A DNA stretch of 64,000 bases from Planctomycetota bacterium (GTDB lineage: Bacteria; Planctomycetota; UBA8742; UBA2392): positions 59,392-123,391 of the forward strand of contig JAGQRH010000010.1 of NCBI GenBank assembly GCA_020425605.1, read 5' to 3'. Positions 25,381 to 34,167 of the stretch are shown one piece after another. Below the pieces are notes generated by a model that was not told the origin of the DNA, made no database searches, and saw only the letters and a list, made by a program, of their open reading frames with translations. Position 1 is the first letter of the stretch. Each line of letters begins with the position of its first letter. A program made the position numbers and the translations under genes.

Positions 25381-27000
25381 ATGGCTTTCACTGAGCTGGA
25401 CGAACAGAAGTACACCCTGATAGAGCAGCGCCTCGGCGAAACCGAGCGCGCGAGTACCCAGATAGACTGGTCGCTATGGACGCCGAGGCTCATCGGCGCG
25501 GCCGGCTTTTCCGCCCTCATGCTCGGCGTAGTGCTTGCGCCGTACCAGAACCTGAAAGCCGAACGCATCGTCGGGTTGGGGCTGCTGGTGGTCAGCTTCG
25601 TCGTCCTGTACGGCGTGTACCTGCTGCGCTTCCGCCCTGAGCTGTTCAATGAGCGTCGCAAGCAGATGCTGTATGGCTCCAGCGTCCTGCTGACCTGCGC
25701 CATCGTCCAGACCATCAGCCTCGTCGGCGCTGAACAGGCGCCCCAGGCATTCCAGTCGGCGCTGACCCCGGCGGTGATGTTCGGGCTATTGCTGCTGTGC
25801 GGCATCAGCTATGCGGTCGTGTTTGACCAGCGCTTTGCGCTCGATGGCACGATTCTGACGGCGCTTGCGCTCGGACTCGTTCTCCTGAGCGCCGGTGAGT
25901 TCGTGCCCGTGCGCCTGACCGTTTCCACCGCCGGCGCCCTTACGGCCGTGCTGTTCACCCGCAACCTGCGCTCGCGCTACAAGCTGGCAATGGTAGGTGT
26001 GGTCGGCGGCGCTGCCGTTGGCTGCATTATTGTGGCTCTGACGCTCCTGGGCGCAAAAAACGTCTGGCCTGCGAATGCGTTGACTGACCCGCTGACCCTG
26101 ATTGTCTGGGCCGCAGGAGCGGTTGTCATTGGCGCGGCGGTCGGCGTGTTCAGCACGTTCCTGCTGCCAGTCTTCGAGCGCGCCTTCCAGATCACCACCG
26201 ACCTGCGCCTGATCGAGTTGCTCGAGGGCGAACACCCGCTGATCACTTTGATGCAGCAGCGCGCACCGGGAACCTGGCAGCACACGCAGAACGTGGCCAA
26301 CTTCACCAAGCGCGCCTGCGAGTCCATCGGCGCCAACGCCCTGCTGGGCGAAGTGGGCGTGAAGTTTCACGACCTCGGCAAGATGGTTCGGCCGGAATTC
26401 TTCACCGAGAACGAGCCGGAGTCCAAACTGCTGCACGACCGCCTCAGCCCCATGATGTCCGCCCTGATCATCCTGAGCCACGTCAGCGATGGTGTGCTGA
26501 TGGCGCGCAAGGCCAAGCTGCCGCCGGTGCTGGAAGATTTCATCACCGGCCACCACGGCACCAGCATCATCAAGTACTTCTTCTTCAAGGCCAAAGAGCA
26601 GGCCAAGGAAGGCGAACGCATCGAGATGAGCCAGTTCCGCTACCCGGGACCGCGCCCCCAAAGCAAGGAATCAGCCATTGCCGCAATCGCCGACCAGGTG
26701 GAAGCTACCGCGCGCTCGCGCTTTGCCGGCGGCGTAACGCACCCGGACGACATCCGCAACATGGTGCACCAGGCGATCATCGACAAGTTGCTCGACGGCC
26801 AGTTCGACGAGTGCGACATCACGATCCGCGAGTGGAAGCTCGTCGAGGACAGCCTCGTGAAGAGCCTCGCCAGCATGTACCACCACCGGGTCAAGTACCC
26901 CGACGACCCGGACAAGGACAAGCGCAAGGCCGCCATCGACGCGCGCGAGAAGTACCGCAACGAGCTCGCCAAGCGCCGCGAACGCATCCTTACCCAATAA
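25381..27000 (+). CDS. PgpH-like membrane HD phosphodiesterase, lacking the extracellular domain
   Basis: A 539-residue protein with about seven TM helices (roughly residues 35-275) followed by an HD domain: PGTWQHTQNVANF (His301), KFHDLGKMVRPEFF (His330-Asp331), LSPMMSALIILSHVSDG, FITGHHGTSIIKYF, FRYPGPRPQSKESAI and DGQFDECDITIREW. These match the 7TMR-HD family, whose Listeria member PgpH hydrolyses cyclic di-AMP. Canonical members carry a large extracellular 7TMR-HDED domain, which is absent, as the protein goes almost directly into the membrane. It ends in a charged helix. A terminator follows. Confidence 0.87.
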   Translation: MAFTELDEQKYTLIEQRLGETERASTQIDWSLWTPRLIGAAGFSALMLGVVLAPYQNLKAERIVGLGLLVVSFVVLYGVYLLRFRPELFNERRKQMLYGSSVLLTCAIVQTISLVGAEQAPQAFQSALTPAVMFGLLLLCGISYAVVFDQRFALDGTILTALALGLVLLSAGEFVPVRLTVSTAGALTAVLFTRNLRSRYKLAMVGVVGGAAVGCIIVALTLLGAKNVWPANALTDPLTLIVWAAGAVVIGAAVGVFSTFLLPVFERAFQITTDLRLIELLEGEHPLITLMQQRAPGTWQHTQNVANFTKRACESIGANALLGEVGVKFHDLGKMVRPEFFTENEPESKLLHDRLSPMMSALIILSHVSDGVLMARKAKLPPVLEDFITGHHGTSIIKYFFFKAKEQAKEGERIEMSQFRYPGPRPQSKESAIAAIADQVEATARSRFAGGVTHPDDIRNMVHQAIIDKLLDGQFDECDITIREWKLVEDSLVKSLASMYHHRVKYPDDPDKDKRKAAIDAREKYRNELAKRRERILTQ

Positions 27001-27016
27001 GCGAAAGTGCAATCGG

Positions 27017-27039
27017 GCCCCGCGATCACGCGGGGCTTT
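27017..27039 (+). terminator. Rho-independent terminator after the HD phosphodiesterase gene
   Basis: GCCCCGCG, loop ATCA, CGCGGGGC, then TTTCGTTTCG. It lies 17 bases after the stop codon. Confidence 0.8.
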
Positions 27040-27125
27040 CGTTTCGTTCGACGCGATTTCGCCTCCCGAGCTGCCGGCCGCACCTATACTGAAGCCTCGA
27101 CCCCGCCCCGCACGAGGAACCCGCC

Positions 27126-27716
27126 ATGAAAATCCGTCTGCTCTCGGCCGTGATCGCAATTGGCCTGCTGTCTGTTGTCGGTCTGTTCGCGCAGGACGCG
27201 CCGCCTGAGCCCGCGCCGGAAAAGAAAGTCGTGCTGGTCGACAGCGCCGAAAACCTGCTGTCGCAGGAGATCTGGGGCAAGTGGGAGACCAACCGCACCG
27301 TCACGAAGTTCGTGCAGGACGGCCTGCCGAAAGACAACTTCGGCAAGGTCGAATTCACCCGTGATGAAGCAGCCACCACCCGGATCACCGCCGCGCTGGA
27401 AGATCTCGTGTCCAAGATCGCCGAACGCGGCAAACCCAATGACGTGGAATTCATGCGCGGGGTGAAGGCGGTCTATGCCACCGGCCGCATGAAACTCGAC
27501 CGCAGCAAAGACAGCTTCGAGGCCGACTTCGCGCTGATCACCATGTTCGGCGAACAGTTGCTGATCATCCGCGCCGGCACCGAAGCCAAGCCCAGCTGGG
27601 AGACCGACCGGGTCAGCTTCGTCCGCGACGCCGAAGGCGACCACGATCTGCTCTTCATCGGGACGGACACCAAGGAAGGCAAGTTCACCGCCCTCCAACG
27701 CGACGGCGTAAAGTAA
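27126..27716 (+). CDS. Exported protein of unknown function
   Basis: A 196-residue protein with a signal peptide (MKIRLLSAVIAIGLLSVVGLFAQ) and a short Pro/Glu linker. The mature part, with VKAVYATGRMKLDRSKDSFEADFALITMFGEQLLIIR and DHDLLFIGTDTKEGKFTALQRDG, appears as one small alpha/beta domain. I recognise no family. The stop TAA is immediately followed by the stop of the convergent ferritin-like gene with no bases between. Confidence 0.68.
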   Translation: MKIRLLSAVIAIGLLSVVGLFAQDAPPEPAPEKKVVLVDSAENLLSQEIWGKWETNRTVTKFVQDGLPKDNFGKVEFTRDEAATTRITAALEDLVSKIAERGKPNDVEFMRGVKAVYATGRMKLDRSKDSFEADFALITMFGEQLLIIRAGTEAKPSWETDRVSFVRDAEGDHDLLFIGTDTKEGKFTALQRDGVK

Positions 27717-28592
27717 CTACGCGGCCTTGATGACGGGGATGCCGGCGGCATTTTCGATTTCGGCGAGCTTCATGACTTCGGCCAGGTATTCGTCGTGCAG
27801 GTAGGTGTGCGTCAGGCGCTTCTTGCGGAACCAGCGCCAGAACATCAGTTTGCGCAGCGCCTTGCGTGTCACCGCGCCGGTGATGAGCCGGAATGTCTCG
27901 AAACGCCCGTACTCGGACAGTGGCTTGCTGGTCATGCCGATGCGCTGCAGGCGCGTGTCGGTCGTGGCGATAATGGTTTTCAGGTACTCCGGAATCTGGC
28001 GCATCACTGCGTGATCCTGGTCAACGCGCTTGCCGATCCACTTCTCAAAGCGCTTGATCACCCAGAGCGACAGCAGGTGCAGCCCGAGCAGGCGCTTGCG
28101 CAGCTTCGGGTTGCGTGCCAGCGCCTTCATCGTCTGCTGCTCGCCGAATTCGACGTGGCCTTCTTCCTGGCGCGCGGCGGCATCGAGGCGCTTGGCCAGC
28201 TTTTCATCGTCAATGCAATTGATGATCGCGTAGAAGATCATCAGCACGAAACCTTCACCCTGCGCCATTTCCAGCGCGCAATGCTCGGCCCAGTCGTCGC
28301 TTTCGGCGCTCAGGAAGCGCACCACCGGGTGAACCTTCACCGGGCGTGCGTCGAGCCACTTGAAGAATTCCATGAAGACGTCGACGTGCTGAAGCTCTTC
28401 GATGCACTGGCGGGCGAGGAACTTGGCGCTTTCAACATCCGGCGCGTGCAGGATCCAGTGGCCGACCTGGATGCCCGTAACTTCGCCGTACAGGAACTGG
28501 CTGGCAATCCACGCCAGCAGGTCGCGGTCCTTGACGCGATCAAACTTCGCGCCCTTGAAGTCAAAGCCCATTTCTTCGCGTGTCAGCAGCAT
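27717..28592 (-). CDS. Ferritin-like diiron protein
   Basis: A 291-residue mostly helical protein with a four-helix carboxylate pattern: QFLYGEVTGIQVG, QCIEELQHVDVF, ALEMAQGEGFVL and AARQEEGHVEFGEQQ, giving two ExxH-type motifs and further Glu ligands as in ferritin-like diiron oxygenases. The last third is basic and Leu-rich (KALRKLMFWRWFRKKR) and might contact membranes or partners. Related proteins include AurF-like N-oxygenases and fatty-aldehyde or ribonucleotide-reductase-like enzymes; the substrate is not evident. It probably begins at ATG 28592. Confidence 0.72.
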   Translation of the reverse strand: MLLTREEMGFDFKGAKFDRVKDRDLLAWIASQFLYGEVTGIQVGHWILHAPDVESAKFLARQCIEELQHVDVFMEFFKWLDARPVKVHPVVRFLSAESDDWAEHCALEMAQGEGFVLMIFYAIINCIDDEKLAKRLDAAARQEEGHVEFGEQQTMKALARNPKLRKRLLGLHLLSLWVIKRFEKWIGKRVDQDHAVMRQIPEYLKTIIATTDTRLQRIGMTSKPLSEYGRFETFRLITGAVTRKALRKLMFWRWFRKKRLTHTYLHDEYLAEVMKLAEIENAAGIPVIKAA

Positions 28593-28659
28593 CAGGTCTC
28601 CCGCCCCTCAGTGTACACTGGGGCTTGCATGCGACTACAAACCAGCCACAAAAACCTGT

Positions 28660-29619
28660 TCATTCGCGTGCCCAGGACTGGATCAGCCAGGCTTCTCCCT
28701 GCGGATAGAACTCGAACTCGCTGAACTCGGCCGGGTACAGCACCGTGTCGCCGGGCTTCAGTACCGCCGGCTGCAGGTTGTCGCGGGCACGCCCGGTCAC
28801 TTCGCAGGCGCCTTCCAGGAGTGTCAGCAGGGTGAAGCCCTGCCAGTCCTTGCACTGGCGGAACGCCTTGCTGACGCGCAGTGAACGGACGCCGAATGGA
28901 CCGTCGTCCTGCAGCAGCTCGTCTTCGCCCTGCGTCCCGCGCACGCCGGGCAGCAGCAGGTCCAACTTCGCGGCGGCCAGCCCCGCCTCGATATGCATCT
29001 CGCGCATCACGGGGCGCGGCAGGTCCCACAACCGATAGGTGATGGCGCAGTTCTGCTGGATCTCAAGCAGCGTCAGGCCCCCACCGATCGCGTGGATCAT
29101 GCCCGCTTCATTGTAGAGGTAGTCGCCGCGTACCAGGTGCCGCGCGTTCATCAGCTCGAAGGGGTGGCCGCCAGTGAGCGACGCCGCAAACTCATCCGCG
29201 CTTACGCCCTTCTTCAGGCCCTGGTAGATCACCGCCTCCGGCTCGGCATCAAGCACGATCCAGCATTCGCTCTTGCCACGCTGGACAAGCCGACCGTCAC
29301 GTCGCAGATCACTGGGATGGTCCTGTACGCTCAGCGCCTCGGCCGTATCGAGGAACTTCACCGCCAGCGGGAAGTCCGGAAGATCGTGCATTCCCGACAG
29401 GTCGCCCAGCAAGTCTTGCCGATGCGCCTCCATGAGCTGGCGGATGGTCTGGCCGCGCCACTCCCCGTTGGCCACCACGCTGCAGGCGTCGGGCATGTCA
29501 GCCAGCTCTATGCTTTCGCCCGTGCCGGCCGGAAGCTCATCGGGGAACAGGTTGCTTAAGCGTGAGCCGGCCCAGGGCTTCGAAACGGCCGTTCGATGAA
29601 ATCGCAGCGGGTAGCTCAT
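28660..29619 (-). CDS. manA: Mannose-6-phosphate isomerase, class I
   Basis: A 319-residue cupin enzyme interconverting mannose 6-phosphate and fructose 6-phosphate, which feeds GDP-mannose synthesis. The metal ligands are visible: ALSVQDHPSD (Gln and His), GKSECWIVL (Glu) and AGMIHAIGGG (His). FHRTAVSKPWAGSRL and GESIELAD are typical of the N-terminus. A second cupin ends the protein (VLKPGDTVLYPAEFSEFEF). It is shorter than enterobacterial ManA but typical of planctomycete and Bacillus forms. It stands alone, head-to-head with the gene at 29678. Confidence 0.9.
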   Translation of the reverse strand: MSYPLRFHRTAVSKPWAGSRLSNLFPDELPAGTGESIELADMPDACSVVANGEWRGQTIRQLMEAHRQDLLGDLSGMHDLPDFPLAVKFLDTAEALSVQDHPSDLRRDGRLVQRGKSECWIVLDAEPEAVIYQGLKKGVSADEFAASLTGGHPFELMNARHLVRGDYLYNEAGMIHAIGGGLTLLEIQQNCAITYRLWDLPRPVMREMHIEAGLAAAKLDLLLPGVRGTQGEDELLQDDGPFGVRSLRVSKAFRQCKDWQGFTLLTLLEGACEVTGRARDNLQPAVLKPGDTVLYPAEFSEFEFYPQGEAWLIQSWARE

Positions 29620-29677
29620 GCCCTCAAGTTAGCGTTCCCCGTATGGCAAGGCAAAGCGCACTCGTTAAGGTGTAGGC

Positions 29678-30301
29678 GTGACTGAGCCCGCGCCAAAACC
29701 GGTTTCGGAAGTTCCGCTTGTGTCAGCGCCGCAGCCGCGCCGCGGGAACAACCTGGTACTGCTGTTCATGCTCGGCTGCCTGATGGCCCTGGTCACCGGC
29801 GGGGTGCTGTACTGGATCGATGCGACCCGCGTGCCACCGGACCCGCACGTCACCCAGTGGCCGCGCGACATTCCGCCGGACAACTTCCACATGCCACGCC
29901 CCAAAGGCGACTACGACGCGGCCGTGGCGCACATGCGCACGCTAGCTGACGCGATGAATGAATATCATGACGGCTCACTCGGCGGCGGCGTTCGCTGGCC
30001 GGCCGCACTCGATGAGCTGCAGATGGCCGGGCTGCTGCCGGCGGATTTTGACCTGCGCGGAGCACTCTCCGGCGAGCCGATCGTCTACCAGCCGCAGATG
30101 CCCATCGGCCACGACCCCGAGCGCTGGGTGATGTGCTACGACGTCGAGATCGGCTGGCACCGGCAGGCCACGACAGGCTATGCCATCAACGGTCCGATCG
30201 CGGCCGCCGTGATCCTGGCCGACGGCAGCGTGAAGCTGATCGAGGGCGATGACCTTGAGAAATACGGCGGGCTGAATTTCCAGGTGGGTGCGACGCGATG
30301 A
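29678..30301 (+). CDS. Single-TM pseudopilin-like protein upstream of thiS
   Basis: A 207-residue protein starting at GTG 29678, with a proline-rich cytoplasmic N-terminus, one TM helix (about 25-47, NLVLLFMLGCLMALVTGGVL) and an extracytoplasmic domain with pseudopilin-like features: HMRTLADAMNEYHDG, WPAALDELQMAGLLP, and a C-terminal beta part with AINGPIAAAVILADGSVKLIEGDD. There is no prepilin peptidase site. Its last four bases ATGA contain the thiS start, so they are coupled, though a functional link to thiamin is doubtful. It resembles the pair at 59184 and 59776 in general plan. Confidence 0.6.
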   Translation: MTEPAPKPVSEVPLVSAPQPRRGNNLVLLFMLGCLMALVTGGVLYWIDATRVPPDPHVTQWPRDIPPDNFHMPRPKGDYDAAVAHMRTLADAMNEYHDGSLGGGVRWPAALDELQMAGLLPADFDLRGALSGEPIVYQPQMPIGHDPERWVMCYDVEIGWHRQATTGYAINGPIAAAVILADGSVKLIEGDDLEKYGGLNFQVGATR

Positions 30302-30498
30302 AAGTCAGCGTGAACGGCAAGCCACACGATCTGGCCGAGGGCACGACCCTCGCGCAGTTGATTGAGCTGCTGGCGCTGAAGACGGACCGCATCGCCACGG
30401 AACGCAACCTCGACGTAGTTCCCAAGGCGAAGTACGCCGAAACGCGATTGGCTGACGGCGACAGACTGGAGATCGTCACGTTTGTGGGCGGCGGATAA
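30298..30498 (+). CDS. thiS: ThiS sulfur carrier protein
   Basis: A 66-residue ubiquitin-like protein: MKVSVNGKPHDLAEGTTLAQLIELL, ERNLDVVPKAKYAETRLADGDRLEIV, ending in Gly-Gly-Gly. The C-terminal Gly is thiocarboxylated and donates sulfur for thiazole formation by ThiG. One extra Gly beyond the usual GG is present. It overlaps the preceding gene by four bases and lies 12 bases before thiG. No thiF is in the window. Confidence 0.93.
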   Translation: MKVSVNGKPHDLAEGTTLAQLIELLALKTDRIATERNLDVVPKAKYAETRLADGDRLEIVTFVGGG

Positions 30499-30510
30499 GA
30501 AACGAGAGCA

Positions 30511-31344
30511 ATGACTGCAACGGCTGCGGAACTGGATACGCCCCTGAAGGTCGGCAAGTACACCTTCAACTCACGCCTGCTGGTGGGCACGGGCAAGTAC
30601 GCGAGCTTTGAGCTGATGCGCGACTGCCTGGCAGCAAGCGGCACCGAGTGCGTCACGGTCGCCGTGCGCCGCGTAAAGCTCGACGGCACGCGCGAAGAAA
30701 ACCTGCTCAGCTTTGTCGACGAGTCGAAATATAAAATCCTGCCCAACACGGCCGGCTGTTTCACGGCCGAGGACGCGATCCGCACGGCGCACCTGTCACG
30801 CGAAGCCCTGGGTACCGAGTTGGTGAAGCTGGAAGTGCTGGCCGACCCAACGACGCTGCTGCCCGAGCCGATCGGCACGCTGGAAGCCTGCGGCAAGCTG
30901 GTGAAGGAAGGCTTCACGGTGCTGGTCTACACGTCCGACGACCCGGTGATGGCGCGCAGGCTGGCCGACCTGGGTGTGGCAAGCGTGATGCCGGCGGGCT
31001 CGCCGATTGGCAGCGGCCAGGGCGTGCTGAACCCGAACAATATCCGCATCATCCTCGAGACCGTGCGCGAGGAGTACAAACTGCCGATCATCGTCGACGC
31101 GGGCGTGGGCACGGCCAGCGACGTCACCATCGCCATGGAACTCGGCGCCGACGGCGTGCTGCTGAATACCGGCATCGCCCACGCACAAGATCCGCTGCGC
31201 ATGGCCGTCGCCATGAAGGCCGGAATCGAAGCCGGGCGCCTTGCGTACCTCGCCGGCCGAATCCCGCGCAAGCTCTACGCCAACGCCTCAAGCCCCATGG
31301 AAGGCCGCATCGCCAGCGCCAAAGACAGCATACCAGGCGAGTAG
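30511..31344 (+). CDS. thiG: Thiazole synthase ThiG
   Basis: A 277-residue TIM-barrel enzyme that builds the thiazole phosphate of thiamin from 1-deoxyxylulose 5-phosphate, dehydroglycine and ThiS thiocarboxylate. Signature segments are [45 protein letters not shown] (Lys106 is the Schiff-base Lys), [12 protein letters not shown] and [13 protein letters not shown] with [12 protein letters not shown]. The N-terminus is about 10-15 residues longer than in Bacillus. It follows thiS directly. No TPP riboswitch is seen upstream of this gene set. Confidence 0.96.
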   Translation: MTATAAELDTPLKVGKYTFNSRLLVGTGKYASFELMRDCLAASGTECVTVAVRRVKLDGTREENLLSFVDESKYKILPNTAGCFTAEDAIRTAHLSREALGTELVKLEVLADPTTLLPEPIGTLEACGKLVKEGFTVLVYTSDDPVMARRLADLGVASVMPAGSPIGSGQGVLNPNNIRIILETVREEYKLPIIVDAGVGTASDVTIAMELGADGVLLNTGIAHAQDPLRMAVAMKAGIEAGRLAYLAGRIPRKLYANASSPMEGRIASAKDSIPGE

Positions 31345-31379
31345 CGTGCATACGGCCAGCGTTCCGCTAAGCTCATCGC

Positions 31380-32879
31380 GTGGAAGCCATGCAGACTGAT
31401 GTTTTGATCGTCGGCGCGGGGCCCTCGGGGCTGACACTGGCGTGTTCGCTGGCGCGGGCCGGAGTTGCCTTTCACATGATCGACAGGATCACCGAGCGCT
31501 CGCCTTACTCGCGGGCGCTGGTGGTTCAGCTTCGCAGCCTGGAGATCTTCAACCAGCTTGGGATTGCGGAAGGCCTGATCCCGCTGGGCAATGAAGCCGG
31601 CAACGCGAAACTCTTCGTTAAGCGCAAACTGAAAGTCGAGTTGCCGATCTTTGACGTGGCCTACAAGGGCTGCCGTTACGACAAAGCGCTGTTCATCGAG
31701 CAAGGCCGCACCGAACACGCGCTGGAATCATGCCTCAGCGGGTTCGGCGGGAATGCTCACCTCGGCCACGAACTGCTGAGTTTCGAAGAGACGGCCGACG
31801 GCGTCAGTGCGCGCTGCAGGGGCGAAAGCGACTACAACGTCGAGGCCAAGTACATCGTCGGCTGCGACGGCGCACACAGCGTGGTGCGGCACGGCAAGGA
31901 CATCGCCTTCGAGGGTGCGGCCTACGCGCAGGATTTCATTCTCGCCGATCTCGATATCAAGTGGGACCAGCCATCCAGCGCCTTCATGGCATTCCAGGAT
32001 CGCGAAGGTTTCATGGCGATCTTTCCCATGAAAGACCGGTCGCGCTTGATCGCCGCACGCGGCCGTTACCACGAAGACGCACCCGAGCCTACACTGGAAG
32101 ACTTCCGCGAGATCTTCACGCGGCTGGTTCCCTACAAGGCTGAGCTTTCCAACCCGGTCTGGCTCACGCGCTTTCACCTGCATCACCGAATCGCGAAGCG
32201 GTTCCGCAGCGGCCGAGCGATGCTGGCGGGCGATGCCGCGCACATTCACAGCCCTGTCGGCGGGCAGGGCATGAACACCGGCATCCAGGATGCCTGGAAC
32301 CTCGGCTGGAAACTGGCGTGGGCGCTGAAGTCGCCGGCCTCGGCCGAGGCGCTGCTGGAGTCGTATCACGAAGAACGTCACCCGGTTGGCGAATCCCTGC
32401 TGCGCACGACAGATGCGGCTTTCAACTTTGTCGCGGGGCAGGGCTGGTTCGCAAAGACGGCGCGCAGTTGGTTTGCGCCGTGGGCGTTGCCGCTGGGTGC
32501 AAGCTTGCCGCCCATCCGCAACCGGGCTCGCTACCTGGTGACGGAGTTGGGGATCAGCTACCACGGCAGCAGCCTCTGCGGCCCGGGTCGAGGTACACCC
32601 ACGCCCGGCGACCGCATGCCCGACTTCGAGATCGACGGCCGATCGCTTCATGCGCTGCTGGATTCCGTCCAGCCAACCGTGCTATCCGTCAGCGACGACC
32701 CGGCCGAGTCCCCGCGCTGGAAAGCCATCCAGTTGGCGAAACCGACGGACGAACAGCGCGAGTTGCTGGGACTGGACGATCACTGCCACTTCCTGATCAG
32801 GCCGGACGCATACCTGGCTGCGCGCGCTGAGTCGTTGGACGCGCTGGCAGATGCCACACTGTTGAAACACTGGGCGTGA
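31380..32879 (+). CDS. FAD-dependent aromatic monooxygenase (PheA/TfdB type)
   Basis: A 499-residue class A flavoprotein hydroxylase. The Rossmann FAD site is DVLIVGAGPSGLTLACSLARAG, the middle DG motif is YIVGCDGAHSVVR, and the second FAD site is AMLAGDAAHIHSPVGGQGMNTGIQDAWNLGWKLAW, cited here as GDAAHIHSPVGGQGMN. The C-terminus has the thioredoxin-like domain of phenol hydroxylases (PGDRMPDFEIDG). It uses NAD(P)H and O2 to hydroxylate an unknown aromatic. The start is GTG 31380 or ATG 31389. It lies 35 bases after thiG but I see no pathway link. The stop is six bases from the convergent VOC gene. Confidence 0.88.
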   Translation: MEAMQTDVLIVGAGPSGLTLACSLARAGVAFHMIDRITERSPYSRALVVQLRSLEIFNQLGIAEGLIPLGNEAGNAKLFVKRKLKVELPIFDVAYKGCRYDKALFIEQGRTEHALESCLSGFGGNAHLGHELLSFEETADGVSARCRGESDYNVEAKYIVGCDGAHSVVRHGKDIAFEGAAYAQDFILADLDIKWDQPSSAFMAFQDREGFMAIFPMKDRSRLIAARGRYHEDAPEPTLEDFREIFTRLVPYKAELSNPVWLTRFHLHHRIAKRFRSGRAMLAGDAAHIHSPVGGQGMNTGIQDAWNLGWKLAWALKSPASAEALLESYHEERHPVGESLLRTTDAAFNFVAGQGWFAKTARSWFAPWALPLGASLPPIRNRARYLVTELGISYHGSSLCGPGRGTPTPGDRMPDFEIDGRSLHALLDSVQPTVLSVSDDPAESPRWKAIQLAKPTDEQRELLGLDDHCHFLIRPDAYLAARAESLDALADATLLKHWA

Positions 32880-32885
32880 CCCAAC

Positions 32886-33296
32886 CTATTCTCTCCACGG
32901 GTTGTAGCTGCCGAAGTTCCATAGATGTCCCTCAGGGTCGAGGCAGGAATAGCCGCGGCCGCCATAGTCCTCATCCTTCGGTCCGTACACCACTTTCGCG
33001 CCAGCCTTGACTGCGCGGGCGTGGTGCACATCCACGTCGTCCACGATGATGTATGGACTCTGCGTGCTGGCTCCTTCGGTCTTGTCCGGCGTGGTCTGCA
33101 ACCGGCCGAACTCGTCATCGCGTGCGGTCCCGAGCATCACCATGCCGTTGCCGAAACGAAGTTGCGCATGGTGAATAACGCTACCCTCGCCAGGCACGAC
33201 CATATGCTTCTCGAATCCGAAAGCACTGCACAACCAGTCAATCGCAGCCTTTGCGTCCTTGTAGCGCAGCGTCGGGATGATCACGGAGCCTTCCAT
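32886..33296 (-). CDS. VOC-superfamily (glyoxalase-like) protein
   Basis: A 136-residue protein with the paired beta-alpha-beta-beta-beta fold: IIPTLRYKDAKAAIDWLCSAFGFEKHMVVPG, then HAQLRFGNGMVMLG, YIIVDDVDVHHARAVKAGAKV and GRGYSCLDPEGHLWNFGSY. His and Glu residues at usual metal positions are partly present (HAQL, DPEGHLW). Relatives include PhnB-like and bleomycin-resistance-like proteins. Substrate is unknown. It is convergent with the monooxygenase. Confidence 0.88.
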   Translation of the reverse strand: MEGSVIIPTLRYKDAKAAIDWLCSAFGFEKHMVVPGEGSVIHHAQLRFGNGMVMLGTARDDEFGRLQTTPDKTEGASTQSPYIIVDDVDVHHARAVKAGAKVVYGPKDEDYGGRGYSCLDPEGHLWNFGSYNPWRE

Positions 33297-33435
33297 GGTT
33301 GGTTTCCTTTGTGCGGATTAATCCGAATATGAACCTCTACGGCCAGAACGACCCGATTCACTCGTCTTTCCGACGGTTGTATAATGATCATGGGTGTCTT
33401 TACCGCCCCCGTGCAAGAGAAACGGGAGACGAGCC

Positions 33436-33843
33436 ATGACAACCCGCAAGCCTTTCGGAGTGCCCCAAGAGACATGGGTAGACCAGCTGATCCGCGAAGC
33501 GGAAGAACGCGGCGAATTTGACAACCTGCCCGGCAAGGGCAAGCCGATCAAGGGCCTCGATCGCCCCTGGTCGCTCGATGACTGGGCGCGCGACATGATC
33601 AAGCGCGAGGGCGTCAGCATCCTTCCGCCGGGGCTGCAACTGCGCCGCGACGTGGAACGCGAGCTTGAAGAAATCATGAAGCTCGCGCTCGAAGAAGGCG
33701 TGCGTAACCGCGTCGCCAGACTGAACGAGCACATCCGCGAAACCAACCGACGCCTGCACGAAGGCCCCGCGTCGATGGTGAAGCCCCTCGACGCCGACGA
33801 CATAGTTGAGCGCTGGCGCAAAGTACGCAACGCGAGCGGCTGA
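33436..33843 (+). CDS. DUF1992 (DnaJ-homologue-associated) protein
   Basis: A 135-residue protein matching the DUF1992 domain found in DNAJC28: QLIREAEERGEFDNLPGKGKPI, WARDMIKREGVSILPPGLQLRRDVE and IRETNRRLHEGPASMVKPLDADDIVERWR. The family is mostly cytosolic and helical with no settled function. I start at ATG 33436, which has GGGAGA upstream. Its stop TGA abuts the stop of the convergent membrane-protein gene. Confidence 0.88.
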   Translation: MTTRKPFGVPQETWVDQLIREAEERGEFDNLPGKGKPIKGLDRPWSLDDWARDMIKREGVSILPPGLQLRRDVERELEEIMKLALEEGVRNRVARLNEHIRETNRRLHEGPASMVKPLDADDIVERWRKVRNASG

Positions 33844-34167
33844 CTAGAACGTGGCTTCAGCTGGTTCGTCCGCAGGACTCCGTGCGCTCAGATGCAAGTG
33901 CAGGGCGTGCTTGACACGCCGCTCCATCAACTCGAGCACGACGATCACCGCCAGAAAATTAAGCGCGACCAGCGCCGCATTAACCGCGCTGTTCGTCATC
34001 ACACCAACCAGCGGTGTGAGGCCCATGCCGAACACGCCAATCATGTTGATGACTTGCTTGTAGCCGCGAAGGTTGGCTCGTAGCCGCTCTTCCACCCGGT
34101 CAGACGCCGGGTGGCCATGCAGCAGTTGCTCGGCCGTTTTTCCACTCTCAAGGTAGGGCTGGTTCAT
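33844..34167 (-). CDS. Small membrane protein, second of a coupled pair
   Basis: A 107-residue protein with an N-terminal soluble helix (TAEQLLHGHPASDRVEERLRANLRGY) and two TM helices (INMIGVFGMGLTPLVGVM and AALVALNFLAVIVVLELM), then a basic His-rich tail. The start ATG 34167 overlaps the stop of the upstream gene as ATGA, so the two are coupled and their products may interact. I recognise no family. Confidence 0.65.
   Translation of the reverse strand: MNQPYLESGKTAEQLLHGHPASDRVEERLRANLRGYKQVINMIGVFGMGLTPLVGVMTNSAVNAALVALNFLAVIVVLELMERRVKHALHLHLSARSPADEPAEATF

Noticed and set aside
29620..29677. TPP riboswitch upstream of the thiS-thiG unit
   Set aside because: The gap is only 58 bases and contains no thi-box elements.
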